Positions 6,882 through 14,362 of a DNA stretch of 22,670 nt are shown here, one piece after another (position 1 is the first letter of the stretch; each line of letters begins with the position of its first letter). The notes below the pieces were generated by a model, which ran no database searches, was not told the origin of the DNA, and saw only the letters and a program-made list of their open reading frames with translations. This DNA comes from Tangfeifania sp. (lineage in GTDB: Bacteria; Bacteroidota; Bacteroidia; Bacteroidales; Prolixibacteraceae). The position numbers and the translations under genes were made by a program. Location of the stretch: contig JAGYMR010000014.1 of the NCBI GenBank assembly GCA_018400515.1, positions 1 through 22,670 of the forward strand, given 5' to 3'.

Positions 6882-7214
6882 TTACTCCTCTTCTTTCTTT
6901 TTGGTTAGGGCATTGGTGATGAAATGGGCCACAATTAAACCGAGTCCTCCGAAAAAGAGGATCATGGTGAAGAAGGCGGCCACTTCATTCATTACCTTCG
7001 ACAGCAAAAATCCTGTTATGACACCTGCGGCAAGAGCGATTAAAAATATTCCCCACTTGAGCAGAACATATTTTGCCGGTGATTTTTTAAAAATACGGGC
7101 ATCGGCTCCTTTTTCGATTAACGCAAGCCGCTCCTTTGAACGGGTCGTCCAGTAAACATACAAGATGGCAAAAATTGCCAGAAAAAATGATAAGGGAACA
7201 AAAATTTCGACCAT
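6882..7214 (-). CDS. DUF6249-like small membrane protein
   Basis: This 110-residue protein has three predicted membrane helices (about 4-22, 50-71 and 79-101). Between the first two lies a cytoplasmic-type loop with the motif RSKERLALIEKGADARIF, very like the R-x-x-LIEKG motif of the Bacteroidota DUF6249 proteins. The tail is highly charged (TKKKEEE). Function is unknown. Proteins of this type are often found near ECF sigma factor genes in this phylum, and here the gene is divergent from one. The 263-bp gap between them carries a long inverted repeat. A sensory or modulatory role with the sigma factor is a guess from position. Confidence 0.7.
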   Translation of the reverse strand: MVEIFVPLSFFLAIFAILYVYWTTRSKERLALIEKGADARIFKKSPAKYVLLKWGIFLIALAAGVITGFLLSKVMNEVAAFFTMILFFGGLGLIVAHFITNALTKKKEEE

Positions 7215-7477
7215 GACTTTAAATTTTTAAAAGAATTTCTGATCTTTTGACGCAACGGATTATCACCGGTTACATTTTTTTTCTCCTTTTGCAAAAATTT
7301 GTAACCGGAAAGGAATTTTTCCGTCTAAAAGAACGAAACAGGCACGATAGAGGTTGAAAATTATAAACCTGAGGATTAAAGGGCGTTCCATCCGCTCCTG
7401 AAAAAATGCCTGAGGCAAAGAGCATACAATTTTAACGGGATTTTTTGCCAGGCCCTAAAAAGTTACTAACGAATGCA
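7215..7477. other. Divergent intergenic region between the DUF6249-like and sigma factor genes
   Basis: This AT-rich 263-bp gap must hold both promoters. I could not find an exact TAnnTTTG box on either strand. Its main visible structure is the inverted repeat at 7266-7308. Confidence 0.6.
7266..7308. repeat. Inverted repeat CCGGTTACA...TGTAACCGG
   Basis: CCGGTTACA (7266-7274) and TGTAACCGG (7300-7308) are perfect 9-bp complements. With two mismatches the pairing extends inward through T-run against A-run. The 25-base spacer is large for one dimeric operator but could be two half-sites or a stem-loop. Lying between a sigma factor gene and its divergent neighbour, it is a candidate regulatory element. 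Confidence 0.55.
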
Positions 7478-8032
7478 ATGATGGAAAACAGCAAAGACGA
7501 TCACTATTATATAGAGAAGGTGCTGGCAGGGCAGACCAATTACTTTTCCTTTATCGTTGAGCGGTACCAGGATATTGTTTTTTCCATTGCCCTGAAAGTT
7601 CTTAAAAATCGGGAGGATGCGGAAGAGATGGCGCAGGAAAGTTTTTTAAAGGCCTACCGGTCCCTTGGTAAGTTTAAGGGGAAGTCCCGGTTTTCCACCT
7701 GGTTGTACCGGATTACTTATAACACCTGCATTTCAGAAACGCGGAAGAAAAAGCATCGTTTTGTTTCTGCCGATGATGTGCAGATAACCGGGGAGGCAGG
7801 GGAGATGAATCTGGAGGGTTCTCCGGAAGAGAACCGTGCGAAATATATTCAGGCGGCGCTGAAAAAACTCCCGGAAGAGGAGTATACCTTGGTTCTTCTT
7901 TATTATTTTGAAGAACAGACGGTTGAAGAGATCAGTACAGTAACAGGCCTTTCGGTCAGCAATACTAAAGTCAGGCTGTACCGGATCAGGAAAAAACTGG
8001 AACCATTGTTAAAAGGGGTATGGGAGAATTAA
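7478..8032 (+). CDS. ECF-type RNA polymerase sigma factor
   Basis: I use the ATG at 7478, giving 184 residues; the next codon is also ATG, so 7481 is equally possible. An upstream in-frame TTG at 7445 would add 11 residues unlike the family. Region 2 (about 23-90) shows REDAEEMAQESFLKAYRSL and RFSTWLYRITYN, the -10 recognition and core-binding part. Region 4 (about 124-176) contains LPEEEYTLVLLYYFEEQ and the helix-turn-helix ISTVTGLSVSNTKVRLYRIRKKL. There is no region 3, so this is a group 4 (ECF) sigma. The next gene, 30 bases downstream, encodes a small membrane protein likely to be its partner. The signal and regulon are unknown. Confidence 0.93.
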   Translation: MMENSKDDHYYIEKVLAGQTNYFSFIVERYQDIVFSIALKVLKNREDAEEMAQESFLKAYRSLGKFKGKSRFSTWLYRITYNTCISETRKKKHRFVSADDVQITGEAGEMNLEGSPEENRAKYIQAALKKLPEEEYTLVLLYYFEEQTVEEISTVTGLSVSNTKVRLYRIRKKLEPLLKGVWEN

Positions 8033-8062
8033 AAAGGATAAACATATAAACATTCGAAAAAA

Positions 8063-8476
8063 ATGGAAACAACCGATAAAGATCAGGAATTAAAAAAGCT
8101 GTTAAAAAGCATGCAACCCGAGTCGCCCGGGAAGGATTTTTCTGCCCGGGTAATGCACCGCATTTTTCAGGAAAAGGCTGCACTGGAGCAGGTCAAAAAA
8201 GCACCGGTGCTGGGAAGGGGATTTTGGATCATTCTGGCCCTTTTCGCTGGCTTGTATCTTGTCGGGATCTTTTTGTCGGGCGATGCCGGTGCAGGAGAAA
8301 GCACGTTCAGTTATTTGAACGGTGCCGGAAGGGAAGCGATTTCTTCGGGATATCAGCAACTCGCCTCGAAACTGGAAACTCTTCCTGCCAGTATTGCGGG
8401 GATTCTCCTGGCATCTTCCCTACTGCTGCTTCTGGAGAATTATTTGCAGTTGCGCTCCGGAAGATCAACCAGCTGA
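8063..8476 (+). CDS. Two-helix membrane protein, possible anti-sigma partner
   Basis: This 137-residue protein has a charged N-terminal cytoplasmic-type segment (1-50) containing DFSARVMHRI at 25-34, a short motif like those in proteins encoded after ECF sigma genes in this phylum. Membrane helices follow at about 53-72 and 108-126, with a roughly 35-residue loop between them. There is no zinc-binding HxxxCxxC motif, so it is not a classical ZAS anti-sigma factor. Position directly after the sigma gene, in the same direction, argues for co-transcription and a regulatory link. That it holds the sigma factor inactive at the membrane is inference only. Confidence 0.65.
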   Translation: METTDKDQELKKLLKSMQPESPGKDFSARVMHRIFQEKAALEQVKKAPVLGRGFWIILALFAGLYLVGIFLSGDAGAGESTFSYLNGAGREAISSGYQQLASKLETLPASIAGILLASSLLLLLENYLQLRSGRSTS

Positions 8477-8509
8477 ACCTGCCAGCCCGTTTGCTTTTCT
8501 AAACGTTTT

Positions 8510-9475
8510 TTAATAACACGCTTCCTCCAGGAGGTATTTTCCCACGTAAGCCTCAATCCCCTCCTCCAGGGGAGTAAACTCCCGGGTATAACCAATGTCC
8601 CTGAGTTTTTCTATTTCAGCTTCGGTGAAATACTGATACCTGCCCCGTAAATCCACCGGAGTATCGATGAATGATATTTCCGAAGGAATATTCAAACTGT
8701 CAAAAACAGCGTTGGTCAGTTCAATGAATGAACGGGCTTTGCCGGTACCTACATTGTAGATGCCGGGCTTTTTCTGGTGATGCATAAAAAACAACATAAC
8801 CTCCGCGATGTCATCGACATAGATAAAATCGCGGCTTTGCTCCCCATCTTTATAATCCTGGTGGTGCGAGCGGAAAAGTTTCATTTTCCCGTTTTGCCGG
8901 ATGGTTTTGAAGGCGTTCAGCACCACGGAGGCCATTCTTCCTTTATGGTATTCATTGGGGCCATACACATTGAAAAATTTTAACCCGGTCCAAAAGGGCG
9001 GGGTCCGTGTCTGGTTTAAAGCCCATACATCAAAATCGTGTTTTGACCACCCATACAGGTTAAGCGGGGTCAGATTCGTAACTTTGCTGTGTGAATCAGA
9101 AAATCCCACTTCTCCGTTTCCATAGGTCGCGGCAGAAGAGGCATAAAGAAGTGGTACCTGTATTTCAGAACAAATATTCCACAGGCGCTGGGAGTAAATC
9201 AGGTTCAACTGTTTGTAGAGCTGGGGTTCCTGTCCAACCGTATCGGTCCTGGCCCCCATGTGAAAGATGAAATCAACATGCGCCGCATTTTTTATCAGCC
9301 AGGCGAAAAAATGATCCCTGTCAATGCGTTTTCGGTAGTTCTTTTTTACAAGGTTGAAATCTTTGGAGGGGTCGTCAAAACGGTCAACCAATACAAGGTC
9401 GGTGTATCCGGCCTGATTAAGTTTTCCTGTTAAATAGCTGCCAATAAATCCGGCAGCACCTGTAATTACTATCAT
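8510..9475 (-). CDS. gmhD: ADP-L-glycero-D-manno-heptose 6-epimerase
   Basis: This is a 321-residue extended short-chain dehydrogenase. It converts ADP-D-glycero-D-manno-heptose to the L-glycero form, the last step in making the heptose donor for lipopolysaccharide core. The NAD(P) site GAAGFIGS is at 6-13 and the catalytic Y141-x-x-x-K145 in NLYGWSKHDFD. Family-specific blocks are FFNVYGPNEYHKGRMASV (167-184) and DGEQSRDFIYVDD (210-222). Length and motifs match GmhD/RfaD (also called HldD) closely. Other heptose genes are not in the window, so the gene is solitary here. Its stop lies 33 bases from the convergent membrane-protein gene. Confidence 0.93.
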   Translation of the reverse strand: MIVITGAAGFIGSYLTGKLNQAGYTDLVLVDRFDDPSKDFNLVKKNYRKRIDRDHFFAWLIKNAAHVDFIFHMGARTDTVGQEPQLYKQLNLIYSQRLWNICSEIQVPLLYASSAATYGNGEVGFSDSHSKVTNLTPLNLYGWSKHDFDVWALNQTRTPPFWTGLKFFNVYGPNEYHKGRMASVVLNAFKTIRQNGKMKLFRSHHQDYKDGEQSRDFIYVDDIAEVMLFFMHHQKKPGIYNVGTGKARSFIELTNAVFDSLNIPSEISFIDTPVDLRGRYQYFTEAEIEKLRDIGYTREFTPLEEGIEAYVGKYLLEEACY

Positions 9476-9635
9476 GCTTCTAAAGCGGTTTAATTTGGTA
9501 TTCTTTTTTCCGGCCTGTTGGATGTATTATTAACTGCGCTGTTTCCGTATTATTGTTTGCTTTTTAAAAAATTTATATTAACAGCCGGTTGGGGAAAAAT
9601 TCCTTTATTCGTGTCATCCTCCCTGTGGTGAGGAG

Positions 9636-10466
9636 TCAGGCAATGAAAATGTTTTGCGGGACGGAGGGAGTGACTCCTGCCCGGCAAGCTTCTTTATACA
9701 GTTTTTCTATGGCCTTTTTCCCTTCCTCTCCGAGGTCTTTTGTAAATGCGTTTACATACAGGCCGATGTGTTTTTTTATGACGGCCTCCTCCATTTCCCG
9801 GGCATGTTTTTTGATGAAAGGATAACCGGAACGGGGATTTTTGAATGCGAAATCGATGCTGCGCTGAAGCACGCGGTTGACTTTTTGCTGAATTTTTGGG
9901 TCGAGTGCACGTCGAATGGCAATTCCCCCCAAAGGGATGGCATATTGGGTCCTGGTTTCCCAGTTTTCCCCCAGATCCAATATCTTTTTCAATCCTTTCT
10001 GCTTGTAAGTAAAACGGTTTTCATGAATGATTACTCCGGCATCCACCTCTTTTTCAAGGATCGCTTCTTCAATGTCGGAGAAAAGAAATTCTTTTTTTTC
10101 TTTCACCACCGGGTATTCAATGCTGAAAAGTAAATGGGCGGTAGTAAATTTTCCGGGGATGGCCACCTTCAGGTCAGGCACTTCGTCCGGGTAGATTCTT
10201 GACTTTGAAATAAGCAGGGGACCGTTATTGCGTCCCAAAGCACTTCCTGAAGTAAGCAGCTGGTAATCCTTTGCCGCGAAAAGATAGGCGTGGTAACTGA
10301 GTTTTGTAATGTCGAGCAGGCCATCAAAAGCATCTTTGTTTAAAGATTCCACATCCGCCAGGTGCGTTTTAAAAGAGAGTCCCTCTGTATCTACCTTTTT
10401 ATGAATCATTGGGTCAAAAATGAAGGTGTCGTTCGGACAGGTCGAAAATCCCAGTGTAAGATCCAT
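9636..10466 (-). CDS. mqnD: 1,4-dihydroxy-6-naphthoate synthase (futalosine pathway)
   Basis: This 276-residue protein has the periplasmic-binding-protein-like fold of MqnD. The enzyme turns cyclic dehypoxanthinyl futalosine into 1,4-dihydroxy-6-naphthoate, a menaquinone precursor. Recognisable parts are the opening GFSTCPNDTFIF (6-17), LLDITKLSYHAY (50-61), GRNNGPLL (78-85), FTTAHLLF (107-114) and GVIIHENRFTY (144-154), whose H148 likely corresponds to the catalytic histidine of the family. There is no signal peptide, as expected for this cytoplasmic enzyme. It lies 30 bases after mqnB in the same direction, two enzymes of one pathway, so an operon is very likely. A TATTTTTG box in the gap could add an internal promoter. 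Confidence 0.93.
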   Translation of the reverse strand: MDLTLGFSTCPNDTFIFDPMIHKKVDTEGLSFKTHLADVESLNKDAFDGLLDITKLSYHAYLFAAKDYQLLTSGSALGRNNGPLLISKSRIYPDEVPDLKVAIPGKFTTAHLLFSIEYPVVKEKKEFLFSDIEEAILEKEVDAGVIIHENRFTYKQKGLKKILDLGENWETRTQYAIPLGGIAIRRALDPKIQQKVNRVLQRSIDFAFKNPRSGYPFIKKHAREMEEAVIKKHIGLYVNAFTKDLGEEGKKAIEKLYKEACRAGVTPSVPQNIFIA

Positions 10467-10482
10467 TTTTTTGAATTTTGCA

Positions 10483-10490
10483 CAAAAATA
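10483..10490 (-). promoter_or_regulatory. Candidate -7 box (TATTTTTG) just upstream of mqnD
   Basis: On the minus strand 10490 down to 10483 reads TATTTTTG, an exact TAnnTTTG match, leaving a leader of only about 10 bases before the mqnD ATG. No TTG at -33 is apparent. It would be an internal promoter within the mqnB-mqnD unit. Confidence 0.3.
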
Positions 10491-10496
10491 GCAAAA

Positions 10497-11183
10497 TCAG
10501 CAGACGGGCACCGAAAGGTTGTCCAGAAGTTTAAGAAGGATGGACTTTAAGTTGATCAAAGCCTGGGGAATGTCCCATTTGACAGGGTCCCGGGGTTCCA
10601 CATAATTGGAGATGGCCCGGATTTGATAACAGGGAACCTTCAGGTTCAGGCAAACAAAAAAAACGGCTGCTCCTTCCATGGACTCCACATCCGCCCCGTA
10701 TTTTTGCCGGATTTCGTTGATGCTTGTGCTTTTTCCATGCGAAATGTTCGCCGTAACCCCATGTACTTCTTTGAGCGAAAGCCAATTTTCACTGCCGGTG
10801 GCTTTCAGCATGCCGTTTTCAAAGGGGAATTCATTCGAATCGAGGAATCCCGATTCAAACAAGGTGAGAAATTCTTCTCTCTTTTCAATGCCGAGGTCGG
10901 CAAATTCTTCGGTGACAACATTGACTACCTCCCCGATTTTTAACCCGGGATTCAGGCTACCGGCAATCCCCAGGTTGATAACCATGTTGTAGGCATGCTG
11001 CTGAAGTGTATGGGTAAGGTGAAACGTGGTAAAGGTGGTTCCGATCCCTGTTATCAGAATGTCGATTTCTTTTCCGTTAAGCCTGTATTCCCTCAGTCCC
11101 TTGTCTTTTTCACGAATGAAATCCAGCTCGTCGGCCAATAACTTTACTTCCATCCAGGTTGCTGCGGTAATTAAAATCTTCAT
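10497..11183 (-). CDS. mqnB: Futalosine hydrolase
   Basis: This 228-residue nucleoside phosphorylase-fold protein resembles MTA/SAH nucleosidase. It contains [12 protein letters not shown] (5-16), the glycine-rich [11 protein letters not shown] (44-54), [10 protein letters not shown] (70-79), [11 protein letters not shown] (166-176; the ESMEGA element binds the ribose) and [11 protein letters not shown] (189-199; here N replaces the D found in MTA/SAH nucleosidases). The enzyme releases hypoxanthine from futalosine in the alternative menaquinone route. The mqnD gene directly downstream makes this assignment much safer than a generic nucleosidase call. The other pathway genes (mqnA, mqnC, mqnE) are not in the window. 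It is divergent from folE. Confidence 0.92.
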   Translation of the reverse strand: MKILITAATWMEVKLLADELDFIREKDKGLREYRLNGKEIDILITGIGTTFTTFHLTHTLQQHAYNMVINLGIAGSLNPGLKIGEVVNVVTEEFADLGIEKREEFLTLFESGFLDSNEFPFENGMLKATGSENWLSLKEVHGVTANISHGKSTSINEIRQKYGADVESMEGAAVFFVCLNLKVPCYQIRAISNYVEPRDPVKWDIPQALINLKSILLKLLDNLSVPVC

Positions 11184-11189
11184 AACCGG

Positions 11190-11265
11190 TATCTTTGTGA
11201 ATTTTTTAAATTAACAAAACCATTCATACATTCTTACTCATTTTATGAAAAAAAGTTAATCTTTG
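11190..11265 (+). promoter_or_regulatory. Candidate folE promoter elements
   Basis: Plus-strand TATCTTTG at 11190-11197 is an exact TAnnTTTG match. A second near match, TTAATCTTTG (11256-11265), has one base too many in the spacer. Neither has a well-placed TTG upstream. Either could serve folE, starting at 11289. Confidence 0.3.
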
Positions 11266-11288
11266 TAAGAAATTTAATTGAAAAGCAT

Positions 11289-11912
11289 ATGTGTTCACCT
11301 GAAATTGCCGATTCCAACGGGTATGAGAAGATCGAGGTGTTTGACCAGACCAAAACCGATCAGCTGGCTGAAAATTATAAAAACATTCTTTCCCTGATTG
11401 GGGAGGATATTTCGAGGGAGGGCCTTGATAAGACCCCCGAACGGGTGGCTAAAGCCATGCAATTTCTTCTGCAGGGATATAAAACCGATCCTGTGGAAAT
11501 ATTGCGCTCGGCCATGTTTAAAGAGGATTACCGGCAAATGGTCATTGTCAAAGATATTGAGATTTATTCCATGTGCGAACACCACCTGCTCCCTTTTTTC
11601 GGGAAAGCGCATGTGGCCTACATACCCAACGGAACGATTACCGGACTTAGCAAGATTGCCCGGGTGGTGGATGTTTTTGCCCGCCGCTTGCAGGTGCAGG
11701 AACGACTTACCACCCAAATCAAGGAGTGCATTCATGAAACATTAAAACCCCTGGGCGTTGCCGTTGTTATCGAGGCGCAGCATCTTTGCATGCAAATGCG
11801 GGGAATTCAAAAACAGCACTCCATTACAACGACCTCCGATTTTACGGGGGCTTTTCAGAAAAATGCCACCCGCGATGAGTTCATTAAATTGATCAGCACC
11901 AAATTCAGTTAA
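11289..11912 (+). CDS. folE: GTP cyclohydrolase I
   Basis: This 207-residue protein catalyses conversion of GTP to 7,8-dihydroneopterin triphosphate, the first step of folate (and pterin or queuosine-type) synthesis. The zinc ligands are all present: C96 and H99 in MCEHHLLPF (95-103), and C167 in [10 protein letters not shown] (163-172). Other signatures are TPERVAKAM (49-57), [20 protein letters not shown] (119-138) and the C-terminal substrate block [12 protein letters not shown] (178-189). It is of the FolE1 type, since the zinc cysteines are kept. No other folate genes are adjacent. The gene is divergent from mqnB across 105 bp. Confidence 0.96.
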   Translation: MCSPEIADSNGYEKIEVFDQTKTDQLAENYKNILSLIGEDISREGLDKTPERVAKAMQFLLQGYKTDPVEILRSAMFKEDYRQMVIVKDIEIYSMCEHHLLPFFGKAHVAYIPNGTITGLSKIARVVDVFARRLQVQERLTTQIKECIHETLKPLGVAVVIEAQHLCMQMRGIQKQHSITTTSDFTGAFQKNATRDEFIKLISTKFS

Positions 11913-12038
11913 TGGGTTCCAGACAGCGGGTTGTCCGGCCGTTGCATCCGGAAGGAAAATTTAATTGGTTAATTAATAAATAATTAGTAAATTTTAAACG
12001 CTAAAAAGTGGTTTAAAATTTGAAAATTATTTGTGGTT

Positions 12039-12875
12039 ATGAAGATTTTTTTTCTTTATTTATTGTTTATGTTCTTGGCTTTCGCGGCATTAAACACGCA
12101 CGGCCAGCAGCTGGAAAAGGTCTGGGAAACTTCCGTTGAACTGAAAACCCCGGAGTCCGTGCTTTATGATGAACAACGGGATGTAATTTATGTGGCGAAT
12201 ATCAATGGAGACCCCTCCGAAAAAGACGGAAACGGTTTTATTACTGTTTTAAATCCGGATGGGAGTGTGAAGGATTTCAAATGGATAGAGCATTTAAATG
12301 CTCCCAAGGGGATGGCCCTTTTTGAAGGAAAACTGTATGTTGCCGACATCGACCGGTTGGTGGAAATTGATATCGAACACCGGCAGATACTGAAAAAATA
12401 TGAAGCTCCGGATGCCGAATTCCTGAACGATGTGACGGCTTCGGATGTTACAGGGACGGTCTTTGTCTCGGACAGCCGGGGCAACGCCATTTACCTTCTC
12501 CGGGAGGGACAACTTTTCAAATGGCTTGAGGGGGCTCCCTTCGAAAGCCCCAATGGATTGCTGGCAGAAGACGGGAAAATTTTCGTGGGCGATAAACATA
12601 TTTTCCAGGTGGAGATCAATTCCAAAAAGATTGTTCCGGTCGTGAAAGATACCGGCGGGGTTGACGGGCTGGAAAAAAACAGTGCAGGGGAATTTGTCTT
12701 TTCCAACTGGGGCGGACGGATTTTTGTTCATAAAGAGGGGCATACCGTTAAAATCCATGATTCCGCTGAGCAGAAGGTAAATACGGCTGATATCGACTTT
12801 GCCCTCAAATACAACTGGGTGCTTGTCCCCACTTTTTTTGATGACCGGGTAATTGCTTACAAATACGTGGATTGA
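12039..12875 (+). CDS. Exported SMP-30/NHL-like beta-propeller protein
   Basis: Translation from the ATG at 12039 gives 278 residues. A GTG two codons earlier is possible but less natural. The N-terminus MKIFFLYLLFMFLAFAALNT is a clear signal peptide, cleaved probably near HGQQ (21-24), so the protein is periplasmic or outside the cell. The rest shows repeated beta-blade motifs: ESVLYDEQRDVIYVANINGD (39-58), GMALFEGKLYVADIDRLVEI (91-110), TVFVSDSRGNAIYLL (140-154) and KIFVGDKHIFQVEI (180-193). These resemble the SMP-30/gluconolactonase/LRE group, with acidic residues that could bind a metal. Substrate and true activity cannot be read; many such proteins are annotated as lactonases without proof. 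The CDGSH gene follows 34 bases downstream in the same direction. Confidence 0.75.
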   Translation: MKIFFLYLLFMFLAFAALNTHGQQLEKVWETSVELKTPESVLYDEQRDVIYVANINGDPSEKDGNGFITVLNPDGSVKDFKWIEHLNAPKGMALFEGKLYVADIDRLVEIDIEHRQILKKYEAPDAEFLNDVTASDVTGTVFVSDSRGNAIYLLREGQLFKWLEGAPFESPNGLLAEDGKIFVGDKHIFQVEINSKKIVPVVKDTGGVDGLEKNSAGEFVFSNWGGRIFVHKEGHTVKIHDSAEQKVNTADIDFALKYNWVLVPTFFDDRVIAYKYVD

Positions 12876-12909
12876 GTTTTTTGTCGAATTATAAAAAGAA
12901 TTTCAAACT

Positions 12910-13146
12910 ATGAAGGAACCAAAAATTGCAGCGAAAGCTCCAAAGAAAGTAACACTTGAACCGGGAACCTATTTTTGGTGTTCCTGCGGGAGAAGCAGTA
13001 ATCAGCCGTTCTGCGACGGCTCCCATCAGGGGACCGGCCTATCTCCGGTTAGCTTTTCCGTGGAGGAAAAACAGGATGCCTGGCTTTGCATGTGCAAGCA
13101 TTCAAAAAATAAACCCTATTGTGATGGCTCTCATCATGATTTGTAG
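12910..13146 (+). CDS. Double-CDGSH iron-sulfur protein
   Basis: This 78-residue protein carries two CDGSH-type 2Fe-2S sites. Site 1 is C24-x-C26 ... C35DGSH39 (WCSCGRSSNQPFCDGSH) and site 2 is C60-x-C62 ... C71DGSH75 (CMCKHSKNKPYCDGSH). Each has the three-Cys, one-His ligand set of mitoNEET-like proteins. The two-site form in a single short chain is the arrangement seen in many bacterial members and in the vertebrate Miner2 subfamily. It has no membrane anchor and is likely cytoplasmic. Suggested roles for the family are redox or cluster transfer. It closes the transcript before a strong terminator and faces a flavin reductase-rubredoxin gene, another redox protein. Confidence 0.93.
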   Translation: MKEPKIAAKAPKKVTLEPGTYFWCSCGRSSNQPFCDGSHQGTGLSPVSFSVEEKQDAWLCMCKHSKNKPYCDGSHHDL

Positions 13147-13177
13147 TTTATTTTTAAGTGAGCGTTATTAGCAGTAG

Positions 13178-13203
13178 AAGGCCCTTGGCAGGGCCTTTTT
13201 TTA
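13178..13203 (+). terminator. Rho-independent terminator after the CDGSH gene
   Basis: AAGGCCCT-TGGC-AGGGCCTT (13178-13197) is a perfect 8-bp GC-rich stem with a 4-base loop, followed by a run of T to 13202. It lies about 30 bases past the stop codon. Confidence 0.9.
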
Positions 13204-13234
13204 TGGCTCTCACCCCCGTGATTTGCAGATGAAA

Positions 13235-13987
13235 TTATTCACTTTTCCTAAAATACTCCTTCCCTGCATTGCAGATGGGACACCTGTAATCTTCGGGTAA
13301 ATCCACGAAAGGGGTACCCGGAGGAATCCCCGCGGTCGGATCTCCTTCTGCCGGGTTGTACTCATAGCCGCAAATAGTGCAAACATAGGTGGCTGCTTTT
13401 TCCTGTTGCTCCTCCTTTGCTTCAGACTCCGGGGTATTTTCGGCCTCCGGTTTTTCCTTCTCTTCGCTTTCCAGCTTTTCTTTTTCAATATAGGTGGGCG
13501 CATTTTTGGGCGCAAGCATTTTGTATTTTTCCCGGTAATAATCGTATGTAAGGGAGTCTTCATCCGCGATTATCCTGCTCTCCTGCACTTCACCGATAAT
13601 TAACAGATGCGATCCCACGTCGTGGGTGGATACCACCCGGCAGTCAAACCAGGCAACGGATCCGTCCAGTACCACAGGAGCCCCCGTTACAGCCGTTGTT
13701 GTTTCAACAGGCTCGAATTTATCCGTTTTTTCACTCGACATGAATCCAAAACTGCCAATCAGGGAAGTGTCGGCTTCTTTTTTCAGGACAGAAACAGAAA
13801 AAATTTTGCTTTCCAGGATTTTTCCGGTGGTAAAATTGTTTTTGTGGCAGCTTATGGCAACGCGCGGGGGCTTGGAAGTGACCTGAAAAACAGTATTGCC
13901 TATGTATCCCGCTTTTTTGCCGTTGGCTTTGGTGGCAATAATGTATAAACCGTAAGATAATTTGTGAAATGCTTTGTAGTCCATCAT
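13235..13987 (-). CDS. Flavin reductase-rubredoxin fusion (high-molecular-weight rubredoxin type)
   Basis: This 250-residue fusion has three parts. Residues 1-155 form a flavin reductase-like FMN-binding split barrel ([47 protein letters not shown]). Residues about 166-198 are a Glu/Lys-rich, low-complexity linker. Residues 200-248 are a rubredoxin with iron ligands C203, C206, C236 and C239 ([10 protein letters not shown] and YRCPICNAG). This is the layout of the high-molecular-weight rubredoxins of anaerobes such as Moorella, where NAD(P)H electrons pass through flavin to rubredoxin and on to a flavodiiron protein that reduces oxygen or nitric oxide. No flavodiiron gene is in the window. 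The linker is long and acidic, presumably flexible. The gene converges on the CDGSH gene. Confidence 0.9.
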   Translation of the reverse strand: MMDYKAFHKLSYGLYIIATKANGKKAGYIGNTVFQVTSKPPRVAISCHKNNFTTGKILESKIFSVSVLKKEADTSLIGSFGFMSSEKTDKFEPVETTTAVTGAPVVLDGSVAWFDCRVVSTHDVGSHLLIIGEVQESRIIADEDSLTYDYYREKYKMLAPKNAPTYIEKEKLESEEKEKPEAENTPESEAKEEQQEKAATYVCTICGYEYNPAEGDPTAGIPPGTPFVDLPEDYRCPICNAGKEYFRKSE

Positions 13988-14137
13988 TTTCTTTTGCGAT
14001 AAAAATAATAATTCATTTTTGTTATGTGCGATCCATCCCGTTTTTTTCTTCCGGGTTTTTGCCGGCGTCCCGGTTAACCAGTTTCCGGTGTATGGATTTC
14101 AGGCTGCCTTAAAAATCCGGTACTTTACTTTGCCTGA

Positions 14138-14152
14138 TGGCACTTCTGTTGA
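14138..14152 (+). promoter_or_regulatory. Candidate sigma-54 promoter (TGGCAC-N5-TTGA)
   Basis: TGGCAC (14138-14143), five bases, then TTGA (14149-14152) matches the -24/-12 consensus TGGCAC-N5-TTGC except for the last C. Spacing is exact. It would give a roughly 200-base leader for the sigma-54 regulator gene. The missing C of the GC pair weakens the case. Confidence 0.35.
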
Positions 14153-14314
14153 CGGAGAAGGGAGGTGCTGAACACTTTTGAGGTTTTTTTATTCCCGGAC
14201 CGCCTTCCTGAAAAGAATCTCAGGGCCCCGTCTCTTCGGATTTATTGTTGATTTTTGTTTCAAAAATAAAATTTTGTCTCAAAAAGGGAAAAAATTCAAA
14301 AAAAATTCCTAAAT

Positions 14315-14330
14315 TGGTACAAGATTTACA
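14315..14330 (+). promoter_or_regulatory. Weaker sigma-54-like site (TGGTAC-N5-TTACA)
   Basis: The spacing is right, but two positions differ from TGGCAC-N5-TTGCA, including the G of the -12 GC. It lies about 33 bases before the regulator start, a natural promoter position. Confidence 0.2.
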
Positions 14331-14362
14331 AACCGTGGATGACGATTTAATCAAAATTGAAG

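Larger units (their letters stand above)
13988..14362. other. Divergent intergenic region with two sigma-54-like sites
   Basis: This 375-bp gap lies between the flavin reductase-rubredoxin gene and the sigma-54 response regulator. No coding sequence is convincing. It contains two plus-strand sequences resembling sigma-54 promoters, described separately, and AT-rich stretches near both gene starts. I found no exact TAnnTTTG box serving either gene. Confidence 0.6.

Noticed and set aside
7445..7477. TTG start for the sigma factor at 7445
   Set aside because: It adds 11 residues that do not fit the family; ATG codons at 7478 and 7481 give a normal ECF N-terminus.
9654..10133. 159-codon plus-strand open frame within mqnD
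   Set aside because: It is antisense to mqnD, Phe-rich and without any known motif.
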